Source of the DNA: Pteria penguin
Lineage: Eukaryota > Mollusca > Bivalvia > Pterioida > Pteriidae
Assembly: GCA_035048485.1 (NCBI GenBank)
Contig: CM068586.1
Span: 28,786,349-28,850,348, forward strand
Length of the DNA: 64,000 bases
Reading direction: 5' to 3'
Under the pieces are notes generated by a model that was given only the letters and a program-made list of their open reading frames with translations, made no database searches and was not told where the DNA came from. The translations under genes were made by a program, and so were the position numbers. This document shows, one piece after another, positions 12,746 to 23,768 of the stretch (its first letter is position 1; the number at the start of each line of letters is the position of its first letter).

Positions 12746-13175
12746 ACCTATGACATCATACTTTGAAATTATTTTAAATATCATTTATATAATTATGAAT
12801 TTACCAACACTACAGTGAACGCTGAATACTCTGTATATATTAAGATCGTACCGTTTAATAAATAGGGAGTGACCGAACTACTTCAGCTTTAACTAGTTGA
12901 AATGGTGTCATTGAAATTTCATAAACGATCTTTTCATTGTGCTTTAAAAATATTGCGCAATGACTTGGTCTGAGTTGTTCAGAATATTAACCAGCGGTTA
13001 AGCTGCCTGTTAAATCTATGCTACATTCATTGCTTTTATTCAAGTTGTAATGTTCTGATTTAAACTAGAGTTATCTTGCTTTGGTCACATGTCTCAACAT
13101 GTATTTGTATATCGGTTATTATTTTGTATGTTATCAGTATTAAGTTCCAGAATAAAGAGTTCAGATAAACTAAAT
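12746..13175 (+). repeat. Putative LTR of a Ty3/gypsy-like element, copy 1
   Basis: About 430 bp upstream of a gag remnant. It includes AATAAA (near 13152) close to its right end, and a TGGCC primer-site-like sequence begins about 13196. The first 340 bp match 63660-64000 with few differences. Exact ends are not resolved: the match continues leftward into the PLE fragment, so the left boundary is approximate. Confidence 0.45.
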
Positions 13176-13237
13176 TGCGGCTTTCATTTTCCTAAGTGGC
13201 CAAGACAAATACTATAATAAGAACACGTAATTTGGCA

Positions 13238-14430
13238 ATGAGAGAAAACAATATGGCAAGTAACTTAATTATAGTCCCTTTCCCTCCGTTCGATGACGAA
13301 TAAGATGAAGCAAACGCCGGTCCCAGGTGGCAGAAATATGTCGATCGCCCAGAGAATTTGTTGGCTTAAAACTGAATGATGACGCTCAGAAAAGAGCTTT
13401 ACTACAGCACCTACCCGGTGAAAAAGTATATGACATATGATGCAGAAAAAGGCACAAGTGGGGATTCGTATGACGAAACAAAAGCCGTACTCTTAAAATA
13501 CTTCGAACCTAACAAAAATATACAAATGGAAGTGTACACTTTCAGGAACTATAAACAATCGCAAGACCAATCCTTTACATGAGCACGTGACAGAACTAAG
13601 GCGACTAGCCAAATCATGCCAAGTTGCTTATGTTGAGCACGAAATCTTTTTGAAAGTTATACAACACAATCGATCAAACCGCTTACGACGAAGGCATAAC
13701 GTGAACCAGATAAGTCACTCGACGACATTTTGATGCTAGGAAGGATCCTAGAAATTGCCGATCAGCATGCCTCAACAGTTGAAAGAGAATTACAGCAGCC
13801 CGTCAACAAACTGAGCCACAGGGGTACGGGTCCCAAACAGAATAACCCAAAACACAATCGCAAACACAATAGATTGCATGGTACACAAGAGTAAGTTTTC
13901 TCACAATACTAGTCATGAAACAAATAACAGAAAACAAGGACTTCCAAAGGGTACTAAATGCTGGAGTTGTGGAGAAAACTTCCGCATCGTGGACCGTTCC
14001 CAGCAAAAGGACAAACATGCAACTACTGTAAAAACCACTTTGAGAAGGTTTGCAGATCAAAAAGCCAAATTTCAAACGAAACAAAAGAGAATGGAAAAGT
14101 TCTCTAGAAACAAGCAGATAACACCAGCACCTCAGACGAAGAATATATGTTCTAAGTAACAACAGAAAACAATGTTGCAAATGGAGACGGATCATCTACA
14201 ACAAATATTAAACTGAGCTGTAAATGGTGTGGAATGATGATTGATACTGGAGCAATTGTTAATATCCTAGATGAAAAAAACATACCCATCAGATTCATTT
14301 TCCAGATTAATCTCTCCAGATTCGCCACTGACTGTCCGGCATACAATATCATGTCAGAACGGCCATCCACTGTTTACTTTAAATCCTGTGATGCCAAGTT
14401 AAACGGCAAGATCCTCTGATTTGGATAACA
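13238..14430 (+). pseudogene. Ty3/gypsy-like gag-protease, decayed
   Basis: Starts near ATG 13238 (PFPPFDDE). Gag follows: RALLLQHLPGEKVYDIYD, LLKYFEPNKNIQMEVYTFRN, HVTELRRLAKSCQVAYVEHE, and an LRR..-REPDKSLDDILMLGR segment reached by frame changes. A zinc-knuckle region has CWSCGENF then TCNYCKNHFEKVCRSKS. The aspartic protease has MMIDTGAIVNILDE (DTG). The reading needs several frameshifts and passes stops. RT, RNase H and integrase are not seen, so the element is truncated or deleted after the protease. Confidence 0.75.
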
Positions 14431-15034
14431 AATTGGCCCAGAAAGCGGGATGTTTTTCGTCCTTTTCCCCTTAAATCAGGCGAATAATGCGTCCTCGACA
14501 TTCATATGTGTCCCTATGACGCTTTCTTTGCGGAGATATGGAAGACATATTATAAGTTTGCAAAATGATATCACGGCTTTTAATTATCAGTATCAATGTA
14601 TTTTTGGGAATATCAAAATCCGCCGCAATGTCCTTCTTTGCCCTTTTCCCTTCATTAACTTTAACAATGATTTGATATTAAGTTTCTAACGTTATCGCTT
14701 TGCGTTTCCTAGATGGGGAATCCATTACCAAGCTTAAAATATCCACTCCAAAGTAAGATAAGGACACGTAAGACCGACGGGCTTTTATTTGTCAACAGTT
14801 ATTTCCTCAAATCTGAATTTTGATCAGTTCGTAAAAACAGTATGTAGGAAGAAATTTAACCAAGGGAGACAACGAGTTTATGCATCAGTTCGTACTATTG
14901 AAATTCGCTAAAAACGAAAAAAAAAATCCATATCTTTACATAAAGACAAGGTCGGGGAATTAATCTTGGTTCGTAATAAGCATAATTTTTAATAAACGTG
15001 TTCGCTGTATGTGGAGTTTACTGTATTATTCATA
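14431..15034. other. No feature seen
   Basis: No continuation of the gypsy polyprotein was recognised. Possibly diverged or deleted element sequence. Confidence 0.4.
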
Positions 15035-15170
15035 GGGGTTCACATATGCTCTTCAAGTAGACATATTTTGTAATTTTCCACTTGGTTTTCATTTTCACTG
15101 ATTTTGTATGTTCTCTGGTTTCATGATTTTTGGTCTTATGGTTTGGATTTATCCATCATCTTTACATCAA
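15035..15170 (+). repeat. PLE family A 3' tail fragment
   Basis: Matches the distal part of the family A 3' UTR (GGGGTTCACATATGCTCTTC onward). The SECIS-like part is absent. Confidence 0.75.
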
Positions 15171-15199
15171 AAACAAACATTTTAAAATTATTATCCATA

Positions 15200-15335
15200 C
15201 AGAAAACAATGACAAACAGGCTATTCGAATACAGATGTCATAAGATTATAAATATTAAAATTGTCATGGAATTGATATCAATATCAAACATATTAAGTGA
15301 AATCAACATGAGCCAACCGTGTTCAGAACTGAAAG
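15200..15335. repeat. Segmental duplication marker, copy 1
   Basis: Contains AACAATGACAAACAGGCT, ATCAAACATATTAAGT and CAACATGAGCCAAC, matched at 36040-36172. It sets the left edge of the duplicated block holding the synthetase genes. Confidence 0.7.
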
Positions 15336-15344
15336 TAAGCTAAG

Positions 15345-15720
15345 GTCTCTGATATGTAGGAGTCCGAACTAGCGATCGGGGAAGAAGAGATTCAGGACCT
15401 TGTCTCCTCTGACAAGGTTTAGACAATGTTCGTCAACGAGTCCCTACCGCCATGTAAATCGCGATGTAACATTCTTCGAAAAGTCAGAATAGGGCTTTAG
15501 AGGGACCCAATACAAGGTTTAGTCTTTGCGGTGATCTCAGGGTCATACCTTGGATGTAACTATTTTAATCCCGATAAGACCGTGACGAGAGATACCGCTG
15601 GATACAAATTGCTGAAAACCAGGATGCCTCGTTTGTTTGAATGAAAACTCTGAATAATCTGTAGAATTTTTAAATGTTTTTGAAGTTAACGGTATCTGTA
15701 ATCTGAGTCAAAACATTTTT
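15345..15720 (-). pseudogene. PLE (family B) 3'-end fragment with decayed SECIS
   Basis: Minus-strand RT C-terminal and 3' UTR sequence like 61330-61740. The SECIS helix II/III is still readable (ACATTGTC...GACAAGGTCC, core TTGAC/TGAATC at about 15392-15437). The outer stems have diverged and the core AUGA is now UUGA. Confidence 0.6.
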
Positions 15721-15879
15721 ATACGTCCGTGCGCTGTGGGTCCTTGGGTTTGTTCCTACCTTGATAACACGATACTAACCACACCGTTTAAGGTAGGACT
15801 AAAGTAGTACACTTATTCTTTTTAGCATCAGGACAAACCCTAATGAATTCAATATCAAGGTCAAAGGTTAAAATAAATA

Positions 15880-16100
15880 TAAAACATGTATACCTTTTAA
15901 TTTTGTGTACCATATGCACATTTCGACAACTTACGTCTCTTCAGTGATGCTCCTGGCCAAATGATAGGAATTCTCATAATATGTAAAGATTTGAAGAGCA
16001 GTGTTGAAAGCAAAACGACCGAAAAGTGAACGAAAAAATCTACCTAAGGACAGAGCTATGCATGATGGAGATACTCCTTAGCTTTTGAGCGTTTTACTTA
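15880..16100. repeat. Dispersed repeat (copy 1)
   Basis: Contains CACCATATGCACATTTCGAC-type and CTCTTCAGTGATGCTCCTGG blocks. It is repeated at 17165-17390 in the same orientation and partly at 49377-49450. No coding capacity. Confidence 0.75.
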
Positions 16101-16123
16101 TATTTTTGTGGTGTTTGGAGGAA

Positions 16124-16807
16124 TGGTTTTTCAACAAATTGTCGGCATTCCAATGGGCACCTAGTGTTCCCCGCTATTGGCTGACATATTCCTGTACTCA
16201 TACAAAGCTGAATTCATTCAGTCCCTGCTTTCGCAAGGAAAGAAACAATCGGCTCTTGGCTTCAATTTCACTTACAGATATATAGATGACTTGCTATCAA
16301 TTAATAATCCTTTATTCGCGAATTACCTTAGCATCATCTATCCAAGTGAACTGGAGGTCCAAAACAACCACAGAAAGTAGTAATTCTACTTGGTATTTTG
16401 ATATAATGTTGTCTTTCAACATCTCACTCTATGACAAACGTGACGATTTTAATTTCGCTATCACAAACTTTCCTTTCATAAGTAGCAACATTCCATTCTC
16501 GCCCGCATACGGCGTATTCATATCTCAGTCAAAACGTTATTACAGAGCATGTTCAAATTACAATGACTTTGCTCTGAGGGCCAGGCGACTTTCAGATAAG
16601 CTACGCAACCAGGGTTATATATGTGCTAGACTAGCAACGACAGTGAGGAAGTTCTACGGTCGTTACGAGACTCTTATTACTCCATATGATATCTCGTTAT
16701 CCAAATTTTTAAATGATATTCTGGAATGCGACCGATTCACATCATTTTACACAGATTTGACACCTTCTGTACTACAAGGTTACCTACTTCGACTTCTCCA
16801 TATATAA
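16124..16807 (+). pseudogene. PLE (family A) reverse transcriptase, 5'-truncated, Cys version
   Basis: Starts at VFQQIVGIPMGT, then a stop (TAG) in place of the NCAP residues. LADIFLYSYKAEFIQ, YRYIDDLLSINNP, DKRDDFNFAITNFPF, YGVFISQSKRYYRAC and RRLSDKLRNQGYICARL follow. The C-terminus reads FLNDILECDRFTSFYTDLTP and continues to a TAA at 16805-16807. TGC at 16727-16729 occupies the position that is TGA in the copies at 4506 and 31567. A frameshift lies near 16360-16380 and an 11-codon gap follows YFDIMLSF. Confidence 0.8.
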
Positions 16808-17040
16808 ATATATATGGAATTTACACGATTTGACTTTTTGTACTGAGTATATATGAGGGGTGTTGCTAGCAAACAGGAGATGCTCACTCTCCCCGGGCAC
16901 CTGACCTCACTCCATCATAGGCGTTCACATATGCTCTTCAAGAAGACATATTTTGTTATTTTCCACTTGGTTTTCATTTTTACTGATTTTGTATGTCTTC
17001 TGGTTTCATGATTTTCGGATTTATCCATCTTTAAGTTACT
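16808..17040 (+). repeat. PLE family A 3' UTR/tail
   Basis: Full-length tail following the RT, as at 5214-5455. The SECIS-like fold (16853-16905) is better preserved here. Confidence 0.8.
16853..16905 (+). promoter_or_regulatory. SECIS-like fold, family A
   Basis: AUGA core, then GGGGTGTTGCTAGC, AA, a GGAGA/TCTCC apical stem, and GGGCACC leading into UGAC. Helix II is short (GGUGUU/GGGCACC, with G-U pairs and a bulge), so the call is weaker than for family B. It lies about 125 nt after the Cys/UGA codon position, a workable SECIS distance. Confidence 0.4.
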
Positions 17041-17480
17041 AAATTTGATAACTGAAAATTTGAAGTAGATATTTCGTGTCAGTACAAAAGCACTGAAAAC
17101 TAGACTTATGATGCCCTCGGGAGCTATCAGTCCACCAACAGTGACACCGGCCTAGTGGCTTTAATAAATATGGAACATATATACCTTTTACTTTTGTGCA
17201 CCATATGCACATTTCGACATTTTATGTCTCTTCAGTGATGCTCCTGGGCATATGATTGGAATTCTAATAATATCTAAAGATTTGAAGAGTAGTGTTGAAA
17301 CCAAAACGACCGAAAAGTGAACCAAAGAATCTATCTAGGGACAGAGCTATGCATGAGGGAGATACTCCTTAGTTTTTGAGTGATTTACTAAATTTGATGA
17401 CTGAAAATTTGAAGTAAATATTTCGTGTCAGTACAAAAGCACTGAAAACTAGACTTATGATGCCCTCGGGACCTATAAGT
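17041..17480. repeat. Tandemly duplicated dispersed repeat
   Basis: An approximately 80-bp phrase (CTGAAAATTTGAAGTA..., CAAAAGCACTGAAAACTAGA...) occurs at 17050-17120 and 17400-17475. The two copies flank a second copy of the 15880-16100 repeat. Confidence 0.75.
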
Positions 17481-17579
17481 CTACCAGCAAAATCATGTAG
17501 GTTCAAAAATATCAAAATTTTGAAATTGCATTTTTAAACAACTTACAGACCAACCTGTTTATGCTGAAACTTAAACTTT

Positions 17580-18020
17580 GCACTCTTATTTCCTATGACT
17601 GGTGATGAACCCTTTTGATTCTCCAGTCATATCTGCAAAGTCAAAGTGCTTATGTCACTTAGAGTCTTGGTGTCCAGGCCATAACTTTTTACACCTTGTA
17701 TGGAAGCAAGGTCATATCTCCAAAGACAAGATCACAGTTTATATGATGGCTAAATCATTGTCCATAGCTGTTTACCCCTCACCCGGATTAATGAAATTTG
17801 CACGAAATTGTTGCCCAGAACCCAATGATTTGTCATGATCTTGTCGCAAACTCAAATCTGCAGGATCAAGGTCACACTCCAAATGATGGGTAAATTTTGT
17901 CCACGGATTTGAATAATATTTCACTGAATTGTTGCACAAGAGCCAGCGGGTGTCATGGCGTTGAACCATGTCATCTTGCGGCCCTGAATAATAGGCAAAG
18001 GGGGGATATTTCCACACTTT
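17580..18020. repeat. Diverged 'CATATCTCCAAGGTCAAGGTCAC' type repeat
   Basis: Degenerate units with GTCCAGGCCATAACTTTTTA, AATTGTTGCC and GGTCAAGGTCAC phrases. Matches 37930-38560 (segmental duplicate) and resembles the array at 60000-60900. Confidence 0.6.
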
Positions 18021-19643
18021 CAAACTAAGCGACGAGCGTATATTGCCACGCTAGGCGTTGCTCTTGATTTTGTTTTTAATGGAAGACAAAAACGCTTGTA
18101 CAGACTATAGGCAATCAAAAGAGAAATATATATATGCCAATTATTGGGAGCCTTGTCCATTATGTTATAAGAAAATAAATGGAAATACAATCATTTCATT
18201 ACTGTTTTTAAAAGCTTTGAAGTTGAATTAACATAATTTGTTTCGAGTATCTATGTGGGGAACTAAGTATAACTAATAATATATATTGAATTGTATGATG
18301 ATTATCACGGGCGAGCCTGAGGAATGCTAGAGGATACTTACACTTGTTAATATCATTGTGTGGAAATAAATAATGAAGCAGGACCTTCTTCATCAAAATA
18401 CGTATTTGTATGGTTTACGAGCGTTATGCAGAGGTGTTTCGTACTTGTTAAAATATAAGTAAAATCAACATTTAATCATTTAATGAATTAAAAATCATAA
18501 TTAAATATAATCCAATGATATTTTACACAGTAGTGTTAAACAATGAGCAAGTAATATTCAAAGCATACATTACATATTATTATAACTGTTAGATAGTCAA
18601 AAGTTCAACAACCTTTACTCAATTAAGTCACTTCACAATTTGACAATTTGCATAACAATCTCTCTTCAAAAAATCAAAGATATACTTCCCAATATTATTT
18701 TAAATGCGTCCACTAGCTGAAAAATAAACCAGACTGCAGATTTCAAGTCGTCTTTGTTTACCATGATACAGCTTCTCGGGGTTTTCTTTTCTGAAAATAA
18801 GTAGACTGAAACAGGTGTCATGAACTAACTGTATTCCAGTGCTCACTTTGGACAATTCTTTACTCATACGAAACTGAATCAGTCAGATTTCGCTTTCTAA
18901 AGAGTAGATGCAATTTGCGTTTCGGTTCAGCTTCACATACAGATTTCTACTAGACGTTAATAACAGGTGCTGCTACCATGAAGCGAAGTTTTCTCTCCGC
19001 AATCACCTGATCTCTCTCCGTCTTGGGTGTTCTCATATGCTCCCTCTATAGATGTTTCTAAATTGGTTTTATCCATTAACTTATTTAGATATATCAGAGT
19101 TCCATGCTTGTATACTGAATGTTTTATTGTAACATACATGTATTTCGTATGTATATTTCATTTAGTTGTCCTATTTTAAGCATTACATGATTAATATACA
19201 AGTCAGTCAGATTAGAACGTCGTAGTGTTAGTCCTGGTAACTTGTAATGGATTCAAATATTTTATTTGAAAGTGTTGTATTCAATTTTGACACAGCTATC
19301 TTGTCTCTGTAAAATACTGTGAGTACAATTTTACAACTCCTTCGTGTAGTTTATTTGTCGACTCTGACTAGAAAATTGCTATGTAAATAACAAAGACGAA
19401 TTGTCAATACAAACCAAGCACTGTTTATTATTTTCTATATCTTATACCAGTTTTCAGAAAAAAAACCATTAAAACAATTGTAGATTAATTCTATAATGCG
19501 ACATTAAAAGTATGCTCAAAGTGTATCGTTTTACGTCAATATTCCGCTTTTTATATAGTCGATAAAATCAGGAACCGTCATCTGACATGGCATATCTGTC
19601 TTATTATACCGTTGATGTTATAAGGATATGTCACATTATTAAT
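18021..19643. other. No gene; part of segmental duplication
   Basis: The part near 18955-19400 resembles 38700-39120 (same short phrases ending in AGAAAATTGCTATGTAAATA). Otherwise nothing is recognised. Confidence 0.5.
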
Positions 19644-19829
19644 AGTAATGGTGACCATTTACTGATTGTAATCGTGACTATTTACTGATTGTAATCGTGA
19701 CTATTTACTGATTGTAATCGTGACTATTTACTGATTGTAATGGTGACTATTTACTGATTGTAATCGTGACTATTTACTGATTGTAATCATGACAATTTCC
19801 TATTGTAATCGTGACTATTTACTGATTGT
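19644..19829. repeat. 23-bp minisatellite, about 8 copies
   Basis: Unit GTGACTATTTACTGATTGTA plus ATC, with few substitutions, so it has recently expanded. Not present at the matching place in the 38.7-40 kb duplicate. Confidence 0.9.
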
Positions 19830-20234
19830 GAGTTTACCGTTACCCCTTAATGTAACTCTGGGCTATACTTGCAAGCATAATCGTATGGCATTACGGCGGG
19901 TGTGACCAGTCAAAAGGGGATACTTACTTCTCCATGGCATCTGGTAGCACCTCTGGTACTTCAACGAGTCTTTGAAGGCTTATATCTCTAGTTTGTCTTC
20001 TTAAATGGATGATCCTTATTGAATACTCGGTATCTTGTCGTTTTACTTACTATTCATAACAAGAAAATTTACTAAATATTTACTACCTTTAAAACAGGCT
20101 TTATCAGAGGTATAAGTGGTCAGTAGGGTATATTTACTCCTTTGTAACAACCGATTCAGTCATTAATTCTACAAGGGTTCCCTAATTACTCTTTCCCCGA
20201 GTTTGAATCGGAATTTCTTTCATTCCATGTTTGG

Positions 20235-20402
20235 TGTCATATCAATTTATAGTATCTAAATATTCTGGTTATGGTTATCAATTTCTAATATCTAATTATT
20301 ATTGTTATGATTATCCATCTAAAATATCTAAATATTATAGTAATGGTTACCCATTTAAAATATCTAATTATTACAGTTATGGTTATCCATTTATAATATC
20401 TA
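20235..20402. repeat. 36-39-bp AT-rich minisatellite, 4-5 copies
   Basis: Units of TTATGGTTATCCATTTATAA type followed by TATCTAATTATTA. A diverged counterpart is at 39355-39465. Confidence 0.8.
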
Positions 20403-20621
20403 GGTCCGGCGCCATAAACCGAGAATATACTTAAGTCAAAAATTTCATTTTAATTTATTCTATTATCAAACGTTCTGATAAATTTTAATGCAGAATGGTT
20501 TAATTCTATATATCAGTAGAATAAAACTAAATAAAATCCAAATCCCAGTTATTAATTCATTGATGAACAGAAGAATATGAATTTTTGACTTAAGTATATT
20601 CTCAGTTTATGGCGCCGGACC
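20403..20621. mobile_element. 219-bp MITE with 43-bp terminal inverted repeats
   Basis: The ends begin GGTCCGGCGCCATAAAC and match as inverted repeats over about 43 bp with only a couple of mismatches. The inner part is AT-rich and non-coding. No convincing target-site duplication was seen. The counterpart segment near 39470 lacks it, so it inserted after the duplication. Superfamily unknown. Confidence 0.85.
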
Positions 20622-22064
20622 CAAATTACTATAATACCTTTTTATATTATGGAATTTTAAAACGTTTTTAAAAAGTATTTTCCCGCTTTTATTCATTGAT
20701 ATTGTTGATGGTTTAGACATCAATTGGGCACTGTAATAACATCTTTTGTGTAAAGAAAATGAAGGAGTGACAAAGTTATTACAGTTAATAGTAAATAGAA
20801 AAACAATGACTAATTAAAAATGTCAAAGTTTGGAACAGGTGCAATAAAGGAGAAAGTATTAAACATCATAAGATTTAACCCCCATTTTTACAAATTACAG
20901 CTTTACCGCTATCAATAAAAAGGTATATATCTTTATCCAGATATTTAATTATTAACAATGCAGTTTATATCTCTAGTATACAATTGGCTGCAGTCCTAAC
21001 GTTATATAGAGTGTACTTCAAGTTCACTGTATGAACGGTTTTAGTTTACTTGGCGACAATAGAGCAAATGTGAAATCAAGTATAGTACGAAACTTGAGTC
21101 CAAATGTACTTCAGATTTGGTTTACTTTCTATACTTACTCCAAGTGCACTAAAAATTTGGTTTACTTCCTATATACATGTACATGTATACAGCTTCACTT
21201 CACTTGATGGAACCCAAAATAGAAGCTAGAGTAGTTTTGACTACGGAATGCCTAAACAAAGGATAACATCTTTATACCATGTCGAAGTGAAACCACAAAA
21301 TGGCAAAATAACGAGTTGGTACCGTATAACAAAAGAAATAACAATAATAATTTATAACGAGTTGGAAGAAGAAATAAACAGATATGCCCCGGGTATAGTA
21401 TAGAATTTCCGATAAAATACCATCGGAATGTTCATCATGATATCAATATGGTAAAATTGTTAATTGTTTCTAAATATTTACTATATTTTTCTATTCAAAC
21501 ATGTTTTTTTTTATAAAATATGCAATTGTACAACATAAAAGAAATATTTCAATTGTGTTATACGAAAGTGGATAATTTAATAACTGAACGTGAAAAGTAA
21601 GAATGGTGTCACGTGACAGTATACATGAAGACGGGATTACTTTAAAGTAAACTTGACATCAAGTGCACTTGACTACACTTTATTACTGGTTTTCAGGGCA
21701 AACTAACAAAAATTGAAATGCACTTGTCAAGATTAGAACTGCACCCAACTGTATTTATCCATATGGAAAATATTAATAGATATTTACATGATTCATCATG
21801 TACTTTGTATTTCAACAATCAACTTTACAATAATATCAGCCTCAATACAAGTTGTTATTAATGTTCAGTATGAAACTAGCACAAATAATTGATTCCTGTT
21901 TATTTTGAAAATAATTAATGTTATTTAATCCCGATCAGTAGTGATTATTGTTCAGTGTATATCTTCAATAAACGATAAATTTGTGTTTTTTAATAATAAA
22001 TGTTACTTATTTCTGTTCATTTATGCCGTCAAACCGCTTTCGTATCATGAGCAGTGCATCGTCA
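20622..22064. other. Downstream flank of dead synthetase copy, no gene
   Basis: AT-rich. 21740-22060 is homologous to 39840-40080 downstream of the intact copy. TTTATT near 21899 could be the minus-strand AATAAA. Confidence 0.45.
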
Positions 22065-22670
22065 TTATAAATCTGTTTTATGTTGAAAAATCCTTTCACA
22101 GCATATATTGGCAACTTCTTTTCTGTTGATTTTGCCATTTTAAGTCTTCGGAAACTGGTCAAAGAATAAAAAGTTCTTGGGAACCTGCATTTGTTGTAGT
22201 AGGTTGGCAGTAGTGTTGTTTGAATTGAGTAGAAAATCTTCCATTTCATCGATAGTTACTTTACAACCTGGTTTTAAGACAACTGCACAGCAAACAATTT
22301 GGAACTCGTTTGGATCTCTACAGATAATTACAGTAGCATCATGAATAGACTCGTGCTGTTTTAATTTGCTTTCCATGGAGACAACAGATTGCAATATTGC
22401 CCCTACTTTAACCAAACTATCAGATATTCTACCTTCAACAATGAGACAACCGTCTTTTGTTATCCGTCCGGAATCCCCCGTTTTGAACCAGCCTTGTTTT
22501 GTAAAGGCTTGTGATGTTTGAATATCATTGCCAAGATAGCCTGCAAATGCCAGAGGTGCTCGGACCAACACTTCCCCGTTTTCTTCTTTCATTACAACAT
22601 TTCCCTTGTCATTGACGACTTTTATCTCCATGCCGGCTACCGGGAAACCGACTTCATAATCTACAGATGG

Positions 22671-23278
22671 GTGCAGTCCTAACATAACATTCACGTTAAC
22701 GCGAAAAGCGGTCACGAGGACTGCTTGAGCACACGTGCTAGGACTGCTCTACCGGACGCGCGTGCGCTCCTTTCGTTAACGCGGGAGGAAATTCGCGTTA
22801 ACGCGATTTAATCCCGTGTGCGCTCAGTCCGGTCGTGCGTTCACATGATTATATTTGTAATTCTCTTTACAGTGGTACGGATGGGGGAAATAAAAGGAAT
22901 CTAATTAAATAACCGCAAATGTCGCTATATATACGTGCATTAAATGTGATGTTGAAATGACACCACGCATTAAGGGTTTCATATGTAATATAATAATGGT
23001 AATCACCGCGCAGACATGCACTCAGGTATTTATGAAAAACTTTGTCAGTTTATACTATAAAGACTCTAGGAAAATTACATTCTAATTCTATCTTATTTGT
23101 TTATTTTCAATTAATAAAATTATGTATTTATTTGTTATTTGTTTATTTATTTATAATTTACTTATGTATTTTTTCTTATTTATGTATTTACATTTTTTTT
23201 TGTAATTTAGCTATTTTCCATAATATATGAATACCATGCTTATCATCGTTATTATTCTTTTCATTAATTTGATTATTA

Positions 23279-23351
<73 letters not shown>

Positions 23352-23768
23352 CATTATTATTATTATTACCCTAAAATAAAAATAAATTTCATTATATTCA
23401 ATGTTCGGAATTTGTATTCAATATTTTTTAAATTTACCCCTTTACTCGTAAGCGTTTTATTTAATTCTAAATATTTATCTACACAGTAATATGTTTTTAT
23501 ATTTAAATATACAATGTATATATATATCGATTCTCCTTTAAATCCTTCTCTATATAAGTTGTAAGCAAGGGAACGTGGCTGTCAGGCACGTTCACGCGGC
23601 AGCCAAGCGCGTGTACGCGGCAGTCCAGCGCGTTAACGCGGTCTCAAAATTTAGTTCACGAGGAAATCTGCGTTAACGCAAACGCGTGTGCTCAGCAGTC
23701 CTGAGCGCACGAGGAAAGCAAACTTCACGTTAACGCGACGTTAACATAATGTTATGTTAGGACTGCAC
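22671..23768. mobile_element. Non-autonomous DNA transposon in synthetase exon 2
   Basis: The ends are a perfect 18-bp inverted repeat (GTGCAGTCCTAACATAAC). Similarity continues imperfectly for over 100 bp into the element. Both subterminal regions are crowded with the palindrome GCGTTAACGC and related CGTTAACG and CACGCG words, far more GC-rich than the AT-rich core. No transposase frame. Comparison with the uninterrupted copy at 40680 fixes the insertion site. Flanks ctacagatgg and ctgtatatgg suggest a diverged target duplication of about 8-10 bp. Confidence 0.88.
23267..23369. repeat. (ATT)n microsatellite inside the transposon
   Basis: About 30 near-perfect ATT units. Confidence 0.95.

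Noticed and set aside
14234..14419. Host aspartic protease
   Set aside because: The DTG motif follows gag and zinc-knuckle remnants, so it belongs to the gypsy-like element.
19644..19829. CRISPR-like array
   Set aside because: Units are contiguous 23-mers without unique spacers, in a eukaryotic context.
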